Shown piece after piece: positions 60,703 through 64,000 of a DNA stretch of 64,000 nucleotides; within the stretch, counting starts at the first letter, position 1; the number at the start of each line of letters is the position of its first letter. This DNA comes from Limnohabitans sp. 63ED37-2 (GTDB lineage Bacteria > Pseudomonadota > Gammaproteobacteria > Burkholderiales > Burkholderiaceae_C). The stretch is taken from contig NZ_CP011774.1 of assembly GCF_001412535.1 (NCBI RefSeq), forward strand, positions 739,501 to 803,500. Direction: 5' to 3'. Under the pieces are notes generated by a model. The model made no database searches. It was given only the letters and a program-made list of their open reading frames with translations, and was not told where the DNA came from. Position numbers and translations under genes: made by a program.

Positions 60703-61914
60703 ATGACAGACCCTTCAAAATTTGACGACCTGCACATCGAAACTTTGGCCGTGCGTGCCGCAGTCGAGCGCAGCCAATTTGGCGAAAACTCCGAAGCCCT
60801 GTACCTGACCAGTGGCTATGTGCAGCCCACGGCCGCCGCCGCCGCTGCCCGATTTGCGGGCGACGAAGAAGGCTACACCTACGGCCGCTACGGCAACCCC
60901 ACGGTGGCGAGCATGGAAATGCGCTTGGCGGCGCTCGAGGGCACCGAAGCGGCCATGGGCACAGCCTCGGGCATGTCCGCCATCTTGATGATGTGCATGG
61001 GCCTGCTCAAGGCAGGCGACCATGTGCTGTGCTCGCGCTCCATGTTTGGCTCCACCATCAAGCTGATCGGCTCGGACCTGGCCAAGTTTGGCGTGGAGTC
61101 CAGCTTTGTCTCGCAGACCGACTTGAAAGAATGGCAAGCCGCCATCCGCCCCAACACGCGACTGTTTTTTGCCGAAACCCCCACCAACCCCCTGACCGAG
61201 GTGTGCGACATCCAGGCCCTGGCCGACATGGCGCACAACGCAGGCGCTTTGTTTGCCGTGGACAATTGCTTTGCCACGCCGGCCTTGCAACGCCCTGTGG
61301 CCATGGGGGCCGACATCATCATGCACTCGGGCACCAAATACCTCGATGGCCAGGGCCGTGTGATGGCAGGGGCCTTGTGTGCTTCTCAGCAGATGATCAC
61401 CGAGAAATTCTTGCCTGTGCTCAAAAGCGGGGGCATGACATTGGCCCCCTTCAATGCTTGGGTGGTGCTCAAAGGCCTGGAAACCCTGGACCTGCGCATG
61501 CGTGCACAAACCGCCCGTGCCCAAATCCTGGCCGAATGGCTGGAAAAGCACCCCTTGGTGGCACGCGTTCACTATCCCGGCCTCGCCAGCCACCCGCAGC
61601 ACGACCTGGCCATGCGCCAGATGTCCGGTCTGGGCGGCGCGGTGTTGTCGTTTGAGGTGAAAGCCGATGGCCCCGAGCAGTCCCGCGCACGCGCATTCCA
61701 TGTGCTCGACTCGATGCAAATGCTGTCCTTGTCCACCAATCTGGGGGACACCAAAACCCTGGTGGCCCATCCGGCCAGCACCTCGCACGGCCGCCTGACC
61801 GAAGCCCAGCGACATGCCGCGGGCATTGGCCAGGGCCTGATCCGTGTGGCTGTTGGCCTGGAATACCCACAAGACATCCAAAAAGACCTCTCCCGTGGTC
61901 TCGATACCCTCTGA
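60703..61914 (+). CDS. metZ: O-succinylhomoserine sulfhydrylase
   Basis: A 403-residue PLP enzyme of the Cys/Met metabolism family that makes homocysteine from O-succinylhomoserine and sulfide. TYGRYGNPTVASMEMRLAAL near the start, TGSASGMSAILMMCM-like helix, AETPTNPLTEVCDI, FAVDNCFATPALQRP and the PLP Lys in HSGTKYLDGQGRVMAG are typical. purF-metZ neighbourhood is known in pseudomonads and betaproteobacteria. gltX begins 1 bp after its stop. Confidence 0.92.
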   Translation: MTDPSKFDDLHIETLAVRAAVERSQFGENSEALYLTSGYVQPTAAAAAARFAGDEEGYTYGRYGNPTVASMEMRLAALEGTEAAMGTASGMSAILMMCMGLLKAGDHVLCSRSMFGSTIKLIGSDLAKFGVESSFVSQTDLKEWQAAIRPNTRLFFAETPTNPLTEVCDIQALADMAHNAGALFAVDNCFATPALQRPVAMGADIIMHSGTKYLDGQGRVMAGALCASQQMITEKFLPVLKSGGMTLAPFNAWVVLKGLETLDLRMRAQTARAQILAEWLEKHPLVARVHYPGLASHPQHDLAMRQMSGLGGAVLSFEVKADGPEQSRARAFHVLDSMQMLSLSTNLGDTKTLVAHPASTSHGRLTEAQRHAAGIGQGLIRVAVGLEYPQDIQKDLSRGLDTL

Positions 61915-61915
61915 T

Positions 61916-63310
61916 ATGACGACACCCTCACGCACCCGCACCCGTTTCGCCCCATCGCCCACCGGCTTCATTCACCTGGGCAACATCCGCTCGGCTTTGT
62001 ACCCTTGGGCTTTTGCCCGCGCCACGGGTGGCGACTTCATCTTGCGCATCGAAGACACGGATCTTGACCGCTCCACACAAGCGTCTGTGGACGTGATCAT
62101 CGAAGGCATGGCTTGGCTGGAACTGAACCACGACGAAGGCCCGTTCTACCAAATGCAACGCATGGACCGCTACAAGGCTGTGCTGGCCGATTTGATTGCC
62201 GCGGGTCATGTTTACCCTTGCTACATGAGCATGGAAGAGCTGGACGCTTTGCGTGAGCGCCAAATGGCCAACAAGGAAAAACCCCGTTACAACGGCACCT
62301 GGCGTCCGGCAGAAGGCAAAACGCTGCCCGCGATCCCCGAAGGTGTGAAGCCCGTGCTGCGCTTCAAGAACCCGATCGGCGGCGTGGTGGCTTGGGACGA
62401 CAAGGTCAAAGGTCGCATCGAGATCAGCAACGACGAGCTCGATGACTTGGTGATCGCGCGCCCCGACGGCACGCCCACCTACAACTTCTGCGTGGTGGTG
62501 GACGACATCGACATGCAGATCACGCATGTGATCCGGGGTGACGACCATGTGAACAACACGCCGCGCCAGATCAACATCTTCAAAGCCTTGGGCAAAGAAC
62601 CGCCCGTGTACGCCCATTTGCCCACCGTGCTCAACGAGCAGGGTGAGAAGATGAGCAAGCGCAACGGCGCCAAGGCTGTGACGGCGTACCGCGACGAAGG
62701 CTATCTGCCCGACGCCATGGTCAACTACTTGGCGCGTCTGGGTTGGAGCCACGGCGACGATGAAATTTTCAGCCGTGCGCAATTCCTGGAGTGGTTCAAC
62801 TTGGACCATTTGGGCCGCAGCGCCGCGCAGTTTGACGAAGCCAAGCTCAAGTGGGTCAATGCCCAGCACCTCAAGGCCATGGACGATGGTTCATTGGCGC
62901 AGCATGTTCAGCCCTTCCTGGCCAAATTGGGTGTGGTGGCCGACGAGCGTTTGTCCAGCATTTGTGGCTTGTTCAAAGACCGCTGTGACACGCTGGTGGT
63001 GTTGGCCCAATGGATCTCGGCCTTCTATCTGGACGTGGTGCCCAACGCAGAAGAAAAAGCCCAGCACGTCACCGAAGCGGTCAAGCCTGCTTTGGCGGTG
63101 TTGGCGGGTAAGTTGGCCGTGTGCGCGTGGGACAAGGCATCGATCGCAGCTGCGATCAAGGAAACTTTGGCCGAAACCGGCTTCAAGATGCCGCAAATTG
63201 CCATGCCCGTTCGGGTGTTGGTGATGGGCACGGCGCAGACACCATCGCTCGATGCCGTGCTCTCATTGAGTCAAAGAGAAAAAATTCTGCAGCGCTTGAA
63301 AAACGCTTGA
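61916..63310 (+). CDS. gltX: Glutamyl-tRNA synthetase
   Basis: A 464-residue class I synthetase charging tRNA-Glu, whose gene lies 205 bp downstream. The HIGH-type motif is in FAPSPTGFIHLGNIRSALY and the KMSKS-type motif is KMSKRNGAK. IRGDDHVNNTPRQI and ARLGWSHGDDEIF are also conserved. ATG 61916 is right after the metZ stop; the frame is open from 61844 inside metZ. A strong tRNA promoter overlaps its last codons. Confidence 0.95.
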   Translation: MTTPSRTRTRFAPSPTGFIHLGNIRSALYPWAFARATGGDFILRIEDTDLDRSTQASVDVIIEGMAWLELNHDEGPFYQMQRMDRYKAVLADLIAAGHVYPCYMSMEELDALRERQMANKEKPRYNGTWRPAEGKTLPAIPEGVKPVLRFKNPIGGVVAWDDKVKGRIEISNDELDDLVIARPDGTPTYNFCVVVDDIDMQITHVIRGDDHVNNTPRQINIFKALGKEPPVYAHLPTVLNEQGEKMSKRNGAKAVTAYRDEGYLPDAMVNYLARLGWSHGDDEIFSRAQFLEWFNLDHLGRSAAQFDEAKLKWVNAQHLKAMDDGSLAQHVQPFLAKLGVVADERLSSICGLFKDRCDTLVVLAQWISAFYLDVVPNAEEKAQHVTEAVKPALAVLAGKLAVCAWDKASIAAAIKETLAETGFKMPQIAMPVRVLVMGTAQTPSLDAVLSLSQREKILQRLKNA

Positions 63311-63325
63311 ATTTCTGTCTATAAT
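63296..63325 (+). promoter_or_regulatory. Sigma-70 promoter of the tRNA cluster
   Basis: TTGAAA at 63296-63301, spacer 18, and a perfect TATAAT at 63320-63325; transcription is expected near 63332. The -35 lies inside the last gltX codons. This is the best consensus promoter in the window and drives Ala-Glu-Asp tRNAs. Confidence 0.8.
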
Positions 63326-63385
63326 TCAAGTCTCGGCACCAACGAGGCATAACGATCAAGCAGCAACGCTGAACGTTGTACCAAA

Positions 63386-63461
<76 letters not shown>

Positions 63462-63514
63462 AAGTGTTGAGAACGTTCGCAAGAACACGATTCGAAAGAA
63501 TCAGTCCAGGTTAT

Positions 63515-63590
63515 GACCCTATCGTCTAGAGGCCTAGGACATCACCCTTTCACGGTGAGTACCGGGGTTCGAATCCCCGTAGGGTCGCCA
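63515..63590 (+). tRNA. tRNA-Glu (anticodon TTC)
   Basis: A 76-nt cloverleaf. The acceptor GACCCTA pairs with TAGGGTC; the D arm is GTCT...GGAC, the anticodon stem TCACC/GGTGA with loop CTTTCAC giving TTC, and the T arm CGGGG-TTCGAAT-CCCCG. CCA is encoded. Confidence 0.97.
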
Positions 63591-63647
63591 AGTTTTGTAG
63601 CACTTGGTCAGTTTGCATCAGCACTCTGACAAAAGTTACAGCTACCA

Positions 63648-63724
63648 GGAGTGGTAGTTCAGTTGGTTAGAATACCGGCCTGTCACGCCGGGGGTCGCGG
63701 GTTCGAGTCCCGTCCACTCCGCCA
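63648..63724 (+). tRNA. tRNA-Asp (anticodon GTC)
   Basis: A 77-nt cloverleaf. The acceptor GGAGTGG pairs with CCACTCC; the D arm is GTTC...GAAT, the anticodon stem CCGGC/GCCGG with loop CTGTCAC giving GTC, and the T arm GCGGG-TTCGAGT-CCCGT. CCA is encoded. Confidence 0.97.
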
Positions 63725-63730
63725 AAATGA

Positions 63731-63765
63731 AAAGCCTAAGTAGTTTTCTACTTAGGCTTTTTTGT
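63731..63765 (+). terminator. Strong terminator of the tRNA cluster
   Basis: AAGCCTAAGTAG, loop TTTT, CTACTTAGGCTT then TTTT: a perfect 12-bp stem with a long T run, 7 bp after tRNA-Asp. The next 130 bp to the MerR start hold no recognised feature. Confidence 0.93.
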
Positions 63766-63897
63766 TTATGGCACCGTTTGAACAACCCTTGCTGGTGCTG
63801 AATAAAAGGCGTTTCTCAGCCAGACTCAATGAGGGCTGGACGAGGTGAACACACTTGCAGTAAGCTCCAAGGTTTTCCCGATAACTCCTTGTCAGTC

Positions 63898-64000
63898 ATG
63901 GACAGTTTGCTTCCCGCTATTCCAGCCAAACGCTACTTCACCATCGGTGAGGTGGGCGAGCTGTGTGGCGTCAAGCCTCACGTCTTGCGCTATTGGGAGC
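63898..64000 (+). CDS. MerR family transcriptional regulator (partial, right edge)
   Basis: The last 34 codons visible read MDSLLPAIPAKRYFTIGEVG and on to ELCGVKPHVLRYWE, the MerR N-terminal HTH with the typical FTIGEVxELxGVxxHxLRYWE pattern. The gene runs off the window edge, so length and ligand are unknown. In many betaproteobacteria a similar gene follows ihfA, which is absent here. Confidence 0.85.
   Translation, partial: MDSLLPAIPAKRYFTIGEVGELCGVKPHVLRYWE

Overview
The window looks like a chromosomal segment from a GC-rich betaproteobacterium, most probably Burkholderiales/Comamonadaceae (Limnohabitans/Rhodoferax/Acidovorax type). This rests on recognisable products and gene order: a homoserine kinase of the kinase-fold (ThrB II) type, a BPSS1780-like membrane protein, the order folC-SPOR-cvpA-purF-metZ, several TRAP transporters, and a YajQ/MurB divergent pair. 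No rRNA gene, insertion sequence, phage gene or CRISPR array was seen. The left edge cuts an MFS transporter and the right edge cuts a MerR-family regulator.

Layout. 1-11.9 kb is mostly housekeeping: MFS transporter (partial), uvrD, slyD, a membrane protein with thrB, an SRPBCC protein, polA, a GST, a dienelactone hydrolase and a ZIP metal transporter. 11.9-14.8 kb (minus strand) is a tight operon of a Rieske oxygenase, an EamA transporter and a sulfurtransferase. 15-18 kb is xseB-ispA-dxs (isoprenoid precursor supply). 18.2-22 kb is a TRAP transporter with a three-palindrome array upstream.

22-31.2 kb is the most distinctive region, a self-contained tungsten module. It holds a ModE-HTH/binding-protein-fold regulator divergent from a TupBCA tungstate ABC importer. 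Next comes an AcoR-like GAF/Fis regulator without an AAA+ domain, divergent from an aldehyde ferredoxin oxidoreductase-type operon: a 4x[4Fe-4S] polyferredoxin, the tungstopterin large subunit, an FAD/NAD oxidoreductase, a MoaD-like sulfur carrier and an unknown 99-109 aa protein. The importer supplies the metal, the MoaD-like protein probably helps build its pterin, and the three enzyme subunits would move electrons between aldehydes and NAD(H).

31.2-36.5 kb carries an acetyltransferase and an unusual potassium operon in which a truncated KdpD-type kinase and a KdpE-type regulator precede kup rather than kdpFABC; crcB and rdgC follow. 38-45.2 kb has a TRAP dctPQM operon divergent from a MarR-like regulator and a fused 5-oxoprolinase/hydantoinase. 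45.3-46.5 kb has a ComEA-like HhH protein and a response regulator with its HTH in front of the receiver. 46.6-51.3 kb is an acyl-CoA ligase, a luciferase-like flavin monooxygenase, a core methionine synthase and a 2OG-Fe dioxygenase. 51.3-63.3 kb is again housekeeping (yajQ, murB, thioesterase, argG, ppnP, glycine-zipper protein, ArsC-like protein, folC-SPOR-cvpA-purF-metZ-gltX). Three tRNAs (Ala-GGC, Glu-TTC, Asp-GTC) and a strong terminator follow.

Several genes (uvrD, polA, murB, the moaD-like gene, nearly folC) have an NACAAT -10-like hexamer ending about 6 nt before the start codon and no Shine-Dalgarno, suggesting leaderless mRNAs. No gene-free stretch exceeds about 300 bases. All family calls come from reading translations; no database search was run.
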